From assembly GCF_000230895.2 (NCBI RefSeq), contig NC_016604.1:5270001-5334000 (forward strand): 64,000 nucleotides of DNA. Reading direction: 5' to 3'. The notes under the pieces are model-generated. The model was not told where the DNA came from, searched no databases, and was given only the letters and a program-made list of their open reading frames with translations. This DNA is from Mycolicibacterium rhodesiae NBB3. GTDB taxonomy: Bacteria; Actinomycetota; Actinomycetes; Mycobacteriales; Mycobacteriaceae. Below, piece after piece: positions 1 through 8,641 of the stretch (position 1 is the first letter of the stretch; each line of letters starts with the position of its first letter). The translations under genes were made by a program, and so were the position numbers.

Positions 1-578
1 TGCAGGCCAACGAGGACACGAAGGATCTCATCGACCGCCCGATGGAGTTCCTCGGCAATTTGGTATTGCTGATCGTCGGGGGAAACGACACGACTCGCAA
101 CTCGATGAGCGGAGGGGTTCTCGCCTTGAACCAGTTCCCCGATCAGTTCGAGAAGTTGAAGGCGAACCCTGACCTGATTCCCAACATGGTATCCGAGATC
201 ATTCGCTGGCAGACTCCGTTGGCGTACATGCGCCGAGTCGCGAAAAAAGACATCATGTTGAACGGGCAATTCATCCGCAAGGGCGACAAGGTCGTGATGT
301 GGTACGCCTCTGGTAACCGCGATGAGCGTGTCTTCGAGCGGGCCGATGAGTTGATCATCGATAGGAGCAACGCCCGCAATCACATCTCGTTCGGGTTCGG
401 CGTGCACAGGTGTATGGGAAACCGACTTGCTGAGTTGCAGCTTCGAATCCTGTGGGAGGAATTGCTCCCTCGCTTTGAGAACATCGAGGTGGTCGGCGAA
501 CCCGAGTATGTGCAATCGAATTTCGTCAGGGGTATCAGCAAGCTGATGGTTCGCCTCACTCCCAGGCCGAGTGCATGA
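1..578 (+). CDS. Cytochrome P450, CYP153-type alkane/fatty-acid hydroxylase (3' part)
   Basis: Only the C-terminal ~190 residues lie in the window; the reading frame is open from base 3 and the start is upstream. Visible P450 landmarks, in order, are the I-helix oxygen-activation motif GGNDTT, the K-helix ExxR (EIIRW) and the haem-binding loop FGFGVHRCMGN with its thiolate Cys. The phrases LIVGGNDTTRNSMSGG and VGEPEYVQSNFVRG are characteristic of the CYP153 family, whose members hydroxylate medium-chain alkanes or fatty acids at the terminal carbon using a ferredoxin and ferredoxin reductase. The stop overlaps the ATG of the next gene, a ferredoxin reductase, by four bases (ATGA), so the two are translationally coupled. 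The family call is from motif memory; the exact substrate is unknown. Confidence 0.88.
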   Translation, partial: QANEDTKDLIDRPMEFLGNLVLLIVGGNDTTRNSMSGGVLALNQFPDQFEKLKANPDLIPNMVSEIIRWQTPLAYMRRVAKKDIMLNGQFIRKGDKVVMWYASGNRDERVFERADELIIDRSNARNHISFGFGVHRCMGNRLAELQLRILWEELLPRFENIEVVGEPEYVQSNFVRGISKLMVRLTPRPSA

Positions 579-1774
579 CTCCCGAACGAGCGGTGATCGT
601 CGGCGCGAGCCACGCCGGCGCGCAGTTGGCAGCTAATCTTCGAAGGGAGGGGTGGGCTGGGGAGGTCGTGCTCATCGGCGACGAGGGGGGACTGCCCTAC
701 CACCGGCCTCCGTTGTCGAAGGGATACCTGGCCGGCAAGAACGGCCTCGACGACCTCCTGATTCGCGGCGCTGATTTCTACGAAAAGCAGAACATTCGAC
801 TCTTCAATGCGACCGTGGAGGCGATCCACCGGAGTGCCAAGCGTGTGTCTCTGAGCACCGGCGACACGCTGACGTACACCAAGCTCGCGTTGTGCACCGG
901 CGCAAGGGCCAGACGACTCCCCACACCAGGGGTGGATCTTCCCGGAATTCACTACCTGCGTACCGCTGCAGACGTCGAGTTGATCCGTGCCGCCGCCGCA
1001 CCGGGTCGGAGGGTCGTGATCGTGGGCGGCGGTTACATCGGGTTGGAAACGGCGGCCTCGCTGTGTTCGCTCGGCATGAACGTCACTGTCCTCGAGGCAA
1101 CCGAGCGTGTACTCGAACGGGTCACCGCGCCGGAGGTTTCCGCGTTTTACACGCGAATCCACCGCGGCGAGGGAGTGGAGATCCGAACACACGCTCTCGT
1201 CGAAGCCTTCTCCGGTAACGGTGGGGTGCAGGAGGTCGTGCTGGCTGACGGCGAATCGATCCCCGCCGACTTGGTGATCGTCGGCGTCGGTGTGGTGCCG
1301 AATACCGAGCTCGCTGCGGCCGCAGGATTATTTATTGACAACGGCATTGTGATCGACGACCAGGCCCGCACCAGCGACCCCGACATCGTGGCAGCCGGCG
1401 ACTGCACCAGCCACACCATGGCCCGATACGGCTCGCGTATTCGCTTGGAGTGCGTGCCGAGTGCCGGCGAGCAGGCCAAGATCGCTGCGGCGACAATCTG
1501 CGGTAAACACAGCGCGATCGCTGCGCTTCCGTGGTTCTGGTCCGACCAGTACGATCTCAAACTCCAAATTGCCGGTCTCAACGCCGGATACGACGAAGTG
1601 TTGCTCAGTGGTGACCCGTCGCGTGACCGTGACTTCAGCTGCTTCTACTTCCGCGAGGGCGAACTCATCGCCGCCGACTGCGTCAATCGTCCTCGCGATT
1701 TCATGTCCAGTAAGCGGGCCATCAGCCAGCAACTTCGGGTTGACCGCTCAGACCTCCTCGCCGGCTCGATCTGA
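575..1774 (+). CDS. FAD-dependent ferredoxin reductase of the P450 system
   Basis: 399 residues, normal for the rubredoxin/putidaredoxin-reductase-like family. The N-terminal dinucleotide fold reads VIVGASHAGAQLAANLR (FAD), a second fold VVIVGGGYIGLETAASL (about residue 145) binds NAD(P)H, and VAAGDCT near residue 272 is the C-terminal FAD motif. The C-terminal reductase domain begins around PWFWSDQYDLKLQIAG. It should pass electrons from NAD(P)H to a ferredoxin serving the overlapping P450. No ferredoxin gene follows it; if one belongs to the operon it must be upstream of the window. The start is fixed by the ATGA overlap with the P450 stop. Confidence 0.93.
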   Translation: MTPERAVIVGASHAGAQLAANLRREGWAGEVVLIGDEGGLPYHRPPLSKGYLAGKNGLDDLLIRGADFYEKQNIRLFNATVEAIHRSAKRVSLSTGDTLTYTKLALCTGARARRLPTPGVDLPGIHYLRTAADVELIRAAAAPGRRVVIVGGGYIGLETAASLCSLGMNVTVLEATERVLERVTAPEVSAFYTRIHRGEGVEIRTHALVEAFSGNGGVQEVVLADGESIPADLVIVGVGVVPNTELAAAAGLFIDNGIVIDDQARTSDPDIVAAGDCTSHTMARYGSRIRLECVPSAGEQAKIAAATICGKHSAIAALPWFWSDQYDLKLQIAGLNAGYDEVLLSGDPSRDRDFSCFYFREGELIAADCVNRPRDFMSSKRAISQQLRVDRSDLLAGSI

Positions 1775-1858
1775 CTCCCTGCGACGGTGAAACCATGCGC
1801 TCGAAACTCCGCAGACTCTGCCGTCTGCTCAGATGCATAGGTCGCGAAAGCTTGTTGG

Positions 1859-2479
1859 TCACAAACTGTGGACAACTCCCAGGTACCTGAGTGCTACGCG
1901 GGAGATCCGCTCACCAGTGGTGGCGATGTCCGCGGCTGGGAGTACAACATGACTCACTGTCAGTCGCACCAGAACATCTGCGACGTCCTCGACGTCTTCG
2001 GGGTCGAGATCGGCGAAGTGGTCGTTAAACCACGTGGTCAGAGCCCCGGAGCAGAGCTGAAGCAGGGAAGCCGAGGTCGGCAGAAGAGGAAGGACCCCCG
2101 TAGACGACGAGCCACCGCCATCATTCCCCGAGGGGTTGGACGTCAGAACTGCCTTGAGGAGCGGGCTGCCTTCTGCTTCAGAGAGGGTGAACTGCACCGC
2201 TGCGGTGATGCCGCCCTGCACATCGCCCACATGTTCGGCAAGGACGGCACGAATGCCTTCCACGAAGCGCTGGCCCTCTGACACCACAAGCGCGTCACCG
2301 AGCCCCTTTTTGTCGCCGAACTCTTTGTACAACGTCGGGCGGGAGACGCCGACCGATTCGGCAACCTCGCTCATCCGGACCTGATCCCAGCCCTTCTCGA
2401 TGGTGAGTTCTCGTGTCGCCCTCAGAACCTGTTCGCGCACATGCCGGCGGAAAGACATCCGAACTGGTTCAGTTGGCAT
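1859..2479 (-). CDS. TetR-family transcriptional regulator
   Basis: 206 residues. The N-terminal helix-turn-helix is clear: ATRELTIEKGWDQVRMSEVA followed by VGVSRPTLYKEFGDKKGL, the canonical TetR recognition helix ending in the YxxFxxK pattern. The C-terminal ligand domain has no recognisable family. It is transcribed convergently with the P450/ferredoxin reductase pair (85 bp between stops) and lies 51 bp downstream of the alpha/beta hydrolase on the same strand, so it could control either unit. An internal ATG (MSFRR) 21 bases downstream is an alternative start; neither has a convincing ribosome binding site. Confidence 0.88.
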   Translation of the reverse strand: MPTEPVRMSFRRHVREQVLRATRELTIEKGWDQVRMSEVAESVGVSRPTLYKEFGDKKGLGDALVVSEGQRFVEGIRAVLAEHVGDVQGGITAAVQFTLSEAEGSPLLKAVLTSNPSGNDGGGSSSTGVLPLLPTSASLLQLCSGALTTWFNDHFADLDPEDVEDVADVLVRLTVSHVVLPAADIATTGERISRVALRYLGVVHSL

Positions 2480-2530
2480 AGAAGCAGGATAGGCGCCAGC
2501 CCTGAAAGGGCAGTAAACCGACTGCAGGGT

Positions 2531-3442
2531 TCATATGGTCCTGTCGAGAAAGTCGACGACCACCGTCGAGAATTCGTCGTTGTTGTCGCCAGCAACCATG
2601 TGGCCTGCGCCCGACACGTCGACGGTTTGCGCGTGGGGAACCAAGGTGAGGAAGTCCTTCACTGTCTCTTCGGAGACGATGTCGGATAGCAGGCCGCGGA
2701 CCAGCAGCGTCGGCGCGGACACCTGCCGCGCGCCATCGAGAAGGAACGCGCTCATCATTTCGAAGTCTCTAGCGCCTTCGTCTGGATCACCCTGGAGGAA
2801 CTGGAAATTCGACGTCACAAACGCAGGGTCCCATCGCCAGACCCACCGACCGTCTGTCCGTAGCCGGAGAACTTTTTGGAGGCCGTCGACGTTTTCGGGG
2901 CGAGGACGGTGCGGATTGTAGGCGGCGATCACGTCAGCGGCCGACTCCAGGCTGTCGAAACCTTCGGGATGTGCCGCCATGAACGCTACGACTCGTCGGG
3001 CGCCGTGCATCTCCATTCGCGGAGTGACGTCAACCAGAACGACAGCGCGCCATAGCTCCGGCGAGGCGAGCAAGTGCGTGCCGAGAATGGTCAAACCGCC
3101 CAACGAAGCCCCGATCGCGGCAACTGGGCGGCCGGAATCGGCGTATGAGCGCACGGCCAGCAGGTCGGACCCCAGCCGGTCCATGTCATAGCGTCCGTCC
3201 GGATCCCAGTCGCTGTCCCCGTGTCCCCTGGTGTCGTACGTGGCTACCGTGTAGCCCCGCTGGTGCAGGCGTTGGGCGGTGACGTCCCAGGCATGTCGGC
3301 TCTGACCGCCGCCGTGAAGGAGCAACACAACCGCCCGCGGCGCGTCACAGCGATAGAGGTCGACGGCCAGCGACAGCCCGTCGGCCGTGGGCACGCGCTC
3401 GACGACAGGGACCGACGAATCACTTGCTCTGTGTGCAGGCAT
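2531..3442 (-). CDS. Alpha/beta hydrolase
   Basis: 303 residues from the chosen start. The alpha/beta-hydrolase fold is shown by the oxyanion strand LLLHGGGQSRHAWD, the nucleophile elbow GASLGG (Ser about residue 113), a late acid region around LLVRGLLSDIV and the catalytic His in GAGHMVAGD. Its ATG overlaps the thioesterase stop by one base (TGATG), so I prefer this start to a frame extension reaching 3493. Product chemistry is not predictable: esterase, lactonase or carbon-carbon hydrolase are all possible. It is the second gene of a minus-strand unit with the thioesterase. Confidence 0.88.
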   Translation of the reverse strand: MPAHRASDSSVPVVERVPTADGLSLAVDLYRCDAPRAVVLLLHGGGQSRHAWDVTAQRLHQRGYTVATYDTRGHGDSDWDPDGRYDMDRLGSDLLAVRSYADSGRPVAAIGASLGGLTILGTHLLASPELWRAVVLVDVTPRMEMHGARRVVAFMAAHPEGFDSLESAADVIAAYNPHRPRPENVDGLQKVLRLRTDGRWVWRWDPAFVTSNFQFLQGDPDEGARDFEMMSAFLLDGARQVSAPTLLVRGLLSDIVSEETVKDFLTLVPHAQTVDVSGAGHMVAGDNNDEFSTVVVDFLDRTI

Positions 3443-3885
3443 CAGGAGTTCGTCTTCGGTGCGACGACGGTGACGGTGCCCTGGGCCGCACACACCGCTC
3501 TGCCGTCATTGCTGATGTCGATCCGCGCCACACCGCTGGTTCTGCCCAGCGAGATGATCTCAGCCATGGCTACGCACGTGCCACTGGAGACAGGACGGAG
3601 CAGATTCAGTTTGAACTCCGTCGTCGCGACCCAGGATCCCATCGGAATCACGGGATAAAACACCACTCCGAGGCAGTGGTCGACCATGGCCGACAAGCAG
3701 CCCCCATGCAGGTTGCCGAAAGGCGTCTTCAGGTCGTCGCGTGCGTCCATCTCCGCGACGAGCCGTCCCGCAGTGAATTCCGTGTGGCGGAAGCCGAGAT
3801 AACCGGCCAACCCGCCCGTGGTTTCTGCTGCGCTCTTTAGTTGCTCAGCGACCTCTTCGTTGAACGTGGTGAATTGCACAGACAC
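3442..3885 (-). CDS. PaaI-family hotdog-fold thioesterase
   Basis: 147 residues, the typical single-hotdog length. The motif GNLHGGCLSAMVDHCLG (about residues 57-73) is the PaaI/4HBT active-site segment, with the H-G-G and the following acidic residue positioned as in acyl-CoA thioesterases. It would hydrolyse an acyl- or aryl-CoA. The GTG start at 3885 has an AGGAGG ribosome binding site seven bases upstream, an unusually strong one for this window. It sits between a TetR gene 47 bp upstream and a hydrolase coupled downstream, consistent with a small catabolic or detoxifying unit. Confidence 0.9.
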   Translation of the reverse strand: MSVQFTTFNEEVAEQLKSAAETTGGLAGYLGFRHTEFTAGRLVAEMDARDDLKTPFGNLHGGCLSAMVDHCLGVVFYPVIPMGSWVATTEFKLNLLRPVSSGTCVAMAEIISLGRTSGVARIDISNDGRAVCAAQGTVTVVAPKTNS

Positions 3886-3932
3886 TTCCGGCCTCCTACC
3901 TCAGCTGCGGTTGAGACATTACGCCGTAGTTG

Positions 3933-4562
3933 TCACACCGGCCGACGGTGGTCACCCGCCAGGATCGCGGGAAGGAGGAACCTCGACAGAAACGCCCGGA
4001 GTCCGTCACGACTGCGCTCCCGCGGCCCTCGAACAGTCAGCAGGCTCAGTATCGTACGGACAACCCACTCGGCGGCGTCGTCGACGGAGACGCCCGGTTC
4101 CACGCAACTCCAGTGTCTGGTGAAGATGGGACGCAGAAATTCGGTGACGATTTCGAAGAGGGACGTCGAGGTCCCCGCCGCGAGACCCACGCAGGCGAGT
4201 TCTTCGTCGCTGCCGAACAACAATCCGATGATCTCTTCGCGGCGCGCGGCCTCAACTGTGTATTCCACGAAATCGACGAGCGCGGAGCCCAGGTCGGCGT
4301 GCGCCGCGATCCGCGGGCTGATGCGGTCGAGATAACGCTCGGCGGCGCGAATGATGACGCCCGACATCACCGCCTCCCGACTGGGGAAGTAGCGATACAC
4401 CGTTGCCCTGGATACACCCGCTGTTCTGCCGATGTCCTCCATGGTCGTGCCCGCCACACCGCAACTCTCGAGGCACCGCTCGGCAGCATCGAGCAACCGG
4501 TCGCGAGCGGACCCACGATCTGTCGGCGCGGCGGCGCCCCATCTCAACAACTTCGTCGACAC
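3933..4562 (-). CDS. TetR-family transcriptional regulator
   Basis: 209 residues from a GTG at 4562; an ATG at 4619 would add 19 residues of low-complexity sequence, and neither start has a good ribosome binding site. The HTH is typical: LLDAAERCLESCGVAGTTME, then IGRTAGVSRATVYRYFPSRE. It heads the minus-strand thioesterase/hydrolase unit and is divergent from the thiolase/alcohol-dehydrogenase operon starting at 4665, so both are natural targets. I saw no clean palindrome between 4562 and 4665. Confidence 0.87.
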   Translation of the reverse strand: MSTKLLRWGAAAPTDRGSARDRLLDAAERCLESCGVAGTTMEDIGRTAGVSRATVYRYFPSREAVMSGVIIRAAERYLDRISPRIAAHADLGSALVDFVEYTVEAARREEIIGLLFGSDEELACVGLAAGTSTSLFEIVTEFLRPIFTRHWSCVEPGVSVDDAAEWVVRTILSLLTVRGPRERSRDGLRAFLSRFLLPAILAGDHRRPV

Positions 4563-4664
4563 ACAGCCAGTATGCCGCGAGCGCACACCATTGTGACTTG
4601 CCCACGCACATGACACCATCGCAGTTATGTCTCAAGTCAGCCCCGTGGCCCTGAGAGGGTGCCG

Positions 4665-6158
4665 ATGTCGGTAGGAGCGCGTACCCCGGTTGTCGTCGGC
4701 GTGGGCGAAGTCACCCATCGCGGGGACGACTTCGTGGACCCGATCGACTTGGCGGTGGAGGCCGCACGCCTCGCGGTCAGAGACGCAGGTCGCGCGGTCG
4801 AGCGGCGCATCGACACCGTCTCAACTCCCGGCATCCTGGTCATCCCGCGCGACAATCCCGCCAGCAGGATCGCCGAAGCGATGCGCATCGGTCCCGCCCG
4901 CCGCATCAGCTGTCCAGTCGGCGGAAACACCCCGCAGTATCTCGTCGAGGTGTTGGGTGGCGAAATAGCCAAGGGCCGCGCAGATGTCGTCCTGGTCGTC
5001 GGGGCGGAGAGCGGGCATTCCGCGCGCAAGCTCCAGGGCGGGGCACTTCTCAACTCGCCGCCCCCGCCCCGCTCCGGCGACGAATCCCTGGGGGACGCGC
5101 GCCCAGGGTTGAGTCAAGCCGAACTGTCGGTGGGTCTGAGTTGGCCGCACGAGGTGTATCCCATCTTCGAGTCCGCGATCGCCGCGCGCCACGGCCGTGA
5201 CTTCGATGCCCAGCGGGAGTGGCTGGGAACGCTGATGGCACCGTTGACAGCCGAGGCGGCACGCCATCCCGAGCAGGCCTGGTTCCCGCGCGCACGAAGT
5301 GCCACCGAACTCAGCGAAGTCACCGCGGAAAACCGCATGGTGTGCGTGCCCTATCCTAAGCTGCTCAACAGCATCATGTCCGTCGACATGGCTGCCGCCT
5401 TCATCCTCATGGCGGCCGAGGTGGCGGACGAATTGGGCGTCTCGCGCGACCGTTGGGTCTTTCCCTGGTCAGCAGCGACCTGCAACGACGTGTACTTCCC
5501 CGTGGAACGGCCGGACCTCAGCCGCTCCGTGGGTATCGAGGTAGCGGCAACAAAGGCGCTCGATGCGGGCGGATTGACCACCGACGACATTCGGTGGTTC
5601 GACCTCTACTCCTGCTTCCCGTCGGCAATTCAGATGGCCGCCGAGGCTCTCGACGTGGACCCCCTCGACGACAGAGGCCTCACAGTAACCGGAGGGCTGC
5701 CTTATCACGGCGGTCCCGGTAACAATTACGTCAGCCACTCGATCGTTGAGATGGTCCGACGGTGCAGACGCGACCCAACCGATGCCGGACTCGTCACCGG
5801 CCTCGGGTGGTATTCGACGAAGCATTCGGTCGGTGTGTGGTCGGCCACCCCGCCGCCAGCCGGGTGGCGACTGCTCGACACGGCAGTCGAACAGGCTCAA
5901 ATCGATTCATCGCGGCTGGCCGTCGCAGGCGTCGACGAGGCGACCGGTCGCGCGACAGTGGACGGATACACCGTTGTCTACGACCGAGACGGGCGACCTC
6001 GATGGACTCCGATCATCGCGCACCTGTCCGACGGGCGAAGAGTTGTCGCACGCAGCGACGATCCGCAGATTGCCGAGGCGATGGCGGGCGAGATGCACCT
6101 GGGTAGAACGGTTTGCCTCCAGAACACCGGGCCATTCCCCGGATTCGAGCTTCCATGA
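4665..6158 (+). CDS. Thiolase-like protein (acetyl-CoA acetyltransferase family, atypical active site)
   Basis: 497 residues, about 100 longer than ordinary thiolases. The thiolase fold is recognisable at VVVGVGEVTHRG, VVLVVGAESGHSARKL and the late GGLPYHGGPGNNYVSHSI, which takes the place of the usual GGA-x-GHP loop. Where thiolases carry the nucleophile C-x-S-G motif I see CPVGGNTPQYLVE, so the classic Cys context is missing. A ~100-residue C-terminal extension (VDGYTVVYDRDGRPRWTPI onward) resembles that of mycobacterial thiolase-like proteins. It may bind acyl-CoA without conventional thiolysis. ATG 4665 is favoured over GTG 4659 because GAGAGG lies six bases upstream. Its stop overlaps the next gene (ATGA). 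Confidence 0.8.
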   Translation: MSVGARTPVVVGVGEVTHRGDDFVDPIDLAVEAARLAVRDAGRAVERRIDTVSTPGILVIPRDNPASRIAEAMRIGPARRISCPVGGNTPQYLVEVLGGEIAKGRADVVLVVGAESGHSARKLQGGALLNSPPPPRSGDESLGDARPGLSQAELSVGLSWPHEVYPIFESAIAARHGRDFDAQREWLGTLMAPLTAEAARHPEQAWFPRARSATELSEVTAENRMVCVPYPKLLNSIMSVDMAAAFILMAAEVADELGVSRDRWVFPWSAATCNDVYFPVERPDLSRSVGIEVAATKALDAGGLTTDDIRWFDLYSCFPSAIQMAAEALDVDPLDDRGLTVTGGLPYHGGPGNNYVSHSIVEMVRRCRRDPTDAGLVTGLGWYSTKHSVGVWSATPPPAGWRLLDTAVEQAQIDSSRLAVAGVDEATGRATVDGYTVVYDRDGRPRWTPIIAHLSDGRRVVARSDDPQIAEAMAGEMHLGRTVCLQNTGPFPGFELP

Positions 6159-7255
6159 TCGCCGAGGCCATGGTGTTGACGGGACCGCGGAGTCTGCAGC
6201 GGCGCCAGATGACCATCCCCGACGTCGGCGATCGAGGTGCGATACTGCGAGTTGAAGCATGCGGTCTGTGCGGAACGGATCACGAACAGTTCACCGGACA
6301 CCTGCCTGCCGGCTTCTCATTCGTTCCAGGTCACGAAATCGTCGGCATCGTCGAACATGTCGGCACCTCGGCCAGCCAACGCTGGGGTGTACAAGCCGGC
6401 CAGCGCGTGGCCGTCGAGGTGTTCCGGTCCTGCCGTGACTGCCCCGAGTGTCGCCGTGGCGAATACCGGCGGTGCGCGGTGAACGGCATCGCCACCATGT
6501 TCGGGTTCGTCGACGTGCAGATCGGCGCGGGCTTATGGGGCGGATACGCCACCCATGTGGAGCTTCCGTGGGACGCGATGCTACTCCCGATTGCCGAAGA
6601 CATGGATCCCGTGCTCGCCACGTTGTTCAACCCTCTCGGCGCCGGAATCCAATGGGGGGCAACTCTTCCCGATACTAAGGCGGGGGACGTCGTAGCGATC
6701 CTGGGGCCCGGCATCCGCGGAATCTGCGCGGCTGTGGCGGCCAAAGAGGCGGGAGCCGCGTTCGTCGCGATGACCGGCGTCGGCCCACGCGACGAACAAC
6801 GACTGGCCATAGCCAGATCATTCGGTGTCGACCTGCCCATCGATGTATCGCAGGACAACGCAGTGACAGCGCTCCAGCGTGAGACAGGCGGGCAGCTTGC
6901 TGACGTGGTCGTCGATGTGACCGCCAAAGCACCCTCCGCGTTCGCCGATGCGGTCGACCTTGCCAGACCGGGCAGCACAGTCGTGGTGGCCGGCACCCGC
7001 GGGGGAGGCGGCGCGCCCGGGTTCGAACCAGACTTGTTGGTATATAAAGAATTACGCGTTGTAGGCGCACTCGGCGTGGAGTATCCCGCCTACCGGGCAG
7101 CCCTCGAGATTCTCGCTGAGGGCCGCTGGCCGTTCGACCGCATCACCAGAGAATCAACCGGATTCGCTGGGCTCGCGCCGCTGCTCAATTCGCTTGCAGA
7201 TGAAAATGCCCGATCAAGTGCGGCCCTGCACAACGTCTTTCTGCCCACGCCCTGA
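6155..7255 (+). CDS. Zinc-dependent medium-chain alcohol dehydrogenase
   Basis: 366 residues. Catalytic zinc ligands are seen in CGLCGTDHEQFTG and FVPGHEIVG. The structural zinc lobe has the expected cysteines in CRDCPECRRGEYRRC. The nucleotide-binding fold is at VVAILGPGIRGICAAVAAKE, with an unusual R in the second glycine region. It should oxidise an alcohol or reduce an aldehyde/ketone with NAD(P). The ATG overlaps the thiolase-like stop by four bases; a longer frame starting at 6113 would run 46 bases into the upstream gene and is less likely. The operon suggests a CoA-linked degradation pathway, substrate unknown. Confidence 0.9.
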   Translation: MIAEAMVLTGPRSLQRRQMTIPDVGDRGAILRVEACGLCGTDHEQFTGHLPAGFSFVPGHEIVGIVEHVGTSASQRWGVQAGQRVAVEVFRSCRDCPECRRGEYRRCAVNGIATMFGFVDVQIGAGLWGGYATHVELPWDAMLLPIAEDMDPVLATLFNPLGAGIQWGATLPDTKAGDVVAILGPGIRGICAAVAAKEAGAAFVAMTGVGPRDEQRLAIARSFGVDLPIDVSQDNAVTALQRETGGQLADVVVDVTAKAPSAFADAVDLARPGSTVVVAGTRGGGGAPGFEPDLLVYKELRVVGALGVEYPAYRAALEILAEGRWPFDRITRESTGFAGLAPLLNSLADENARSSAALHNVFLPTP

Positions 7256-7288
7256 CGGCGTGCAGAGGTTCAACAGAGAGGGCCACCC

Positions 7289-7867
7289 ATGACCATGGCG
7301 GAACGCGTACCGATGCTCGACCGTGAGCAGGCCCAGCTGCGGGCTGCCGAATGTGGGTTGCCCGAAGAGTTGGCAGACCTGTCGGTATTCCGCGTGGCAC
7401 TTCATCAGCCGCGTGTGGCGGTTGCGCTGTATGGGCTGCTAGACGCGTTACTCTTCCGCGGTTCCCTTGACGCGCGGCTACGCGAGCTGGTCATCATGCG
7501 CATCGGCTGGATCACTGGCTCCGAATACGAATGGACTCAACATTGGCGAATCGCCACACTGCTCGGCGTGCCTGAGCATGATCTCCTCGCGGTGCGCGAC
7601 TGGCAGAATTCTGAAAGCCTCGGGCCAGTCGAGCGTGCGGTCCTCGCAGCGACCGATGATGTGGTACGGGACGGGGTCATCTCCGAGGAAAACTGGGCTG
7701 GGTGCCAGAAGGCATTCAATAGCGATCACGCGGTTTTGGTCGAACTTGTCGGAGCAATCGCCAATTGGCGGCTCTTTTCGATCCTGCTTCGATCCCTGAA
7801 TATTCCGCTTGAGTCCGGTACCGACGGCTGGCCGCCCGATGGGCGAGCTCCTCGGCGTGGCGATTGA
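7289..7867 (+). CDS. Carboxymuconolactone decarboxylase-family protein
   Basis: 192 residues. The segment LRELVIMRIGWITGSEYEWTQHWRIA (residues about 66-91) is the CMD/AhpD-like helical motif. The version here has no CxxC redox pair: the usual Cys positions are taken by S and W/T, so it is not a peroxidase of the AhpD type. Related proteins sit in many actinobacterial degradation clusters with unproved roles. The ATG at 7289 has GAGAGGG five bases upstream. It lies 33 bp after the alcohol dehydrogenase and is probably the last gene of that operon. Confidence 0.85.
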   Translation: MTMAERVPMLDREQAQLRAAECGLPEELADLSVFRVALHQPRVAVALYGLLDALLFRGSLDARLRELVIMRIGWITGSEYEWTQHWRIATLLGVPEHDLLAVRDWQNSESLGPVERAVLAATDDVVRDGVISEENWAGCQKAFNSDHAVLVELVGAIANWRLFSILLRSLNIPLESGTDGWPPDGRAPRRGD

Positions 7868-7966
7868 GCGAAAAACGTGGGCCGATGCTTGACCGAAGCG
7901 GTCAGCGCCCCAATCGCAGGACCACGACCCGTGTCGTAGACGGACAAGTCCCCCCTCGGACACAAG

Positions 7967-8587
7967 ATGTACACGCCGTCTTTCAACCGGATCGACGACG
8001 ACGATGAGATTCGGCGCTTCGTCGCCGCGGCTCGATCTGCCCAGTTCGTCACGGTCTGTCCGGACGGGCTGCCCGTCGCCACGCTGCTGCCGATCATGTG
8101 GGACGGAAACACAATCGTCGCGCACATGGCACGTGCAAATCCGCAGTGGAAGACCATCGCCGACGACAGCCCGGCCCTGCTGATCTGTTCGGGACCGCAG
8201 GCCTACATCAGCCCGTCCTGGTACGCCGCGAAGGCCGAACACGGCCGTGTCGTGCCGACGTGGAACTACACCGCCGTGCACCTGTCCGGAACCGTGCGTG
8301 TGCACGAGGACCGGGACTGGCTGCGCAACGTGGTCACCCGATTGACCGCGGTGCACGAAGGTGGGCGCCGTGACCCGTGGCAACCCAGCGACGCACCCGA
8401 GCGCTACATCGAAGGGCAGCTCGCAGGGATCGTCGGGCTCGAGATCACCGTCACGCGCGTCGAGGGCAAGGCGAAACTCAGCCAGAACCGCTCAGAAGCC
8501 GACCGCCGCGGGGTGATCAACGGTCTGCTCGGAGAAGGGCACTACGAAGCCGCTGAGGTCGCCGCGGCGATGGGACCCGACCACTAG
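7967..8587 (+). CDS. PaiB-like FMN-binding protein
   Basis: 206 residues, the normal length for the PaiB/FMN-binding negative regulator family, a split-barrel fold related to pyridoxamine-phosphate oxidase. Diagnostic segments are MYTPSFNR at the N-terminus, PLLICSGPQAYISPSWY-like sequence in the middle, VPTWNYTAVHLSG, and KAKLSQNRSEADRRGV near the end. In Bacillus PaiB is a regulator; a role as a flavin- or haem-binding enzyme is equally possible here. About 100 bp separate it from the preceding operon and contain nothing I recognise. It is not obviously linked to the following ctaD. Confidence 0.85.
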   Translation: MYTPSFNRIDDDDEIRRFVAAARSAQFVTVCPDGLPVATLLPIMWDGNTIVAHMARANPQWKTIADDSPALLICSGPQAYISPSWYAAKAEHGRVVPTWNYTAVHLSGTVRVHEDRDWLRNVVTRLTAVHEGGRRDPWQPSDAPERYIEGQLAGIVGLEITVTRVEGKAKLSQNRSEADRRGVINGLLGEGHYEAAEVAAAMGPDH

Positions 8588-8641
8588 AAGGTGACGAATG
8601 GCCCTAGTCGCGCCTATCGGTGCCGATGGTGAATTGACGTC

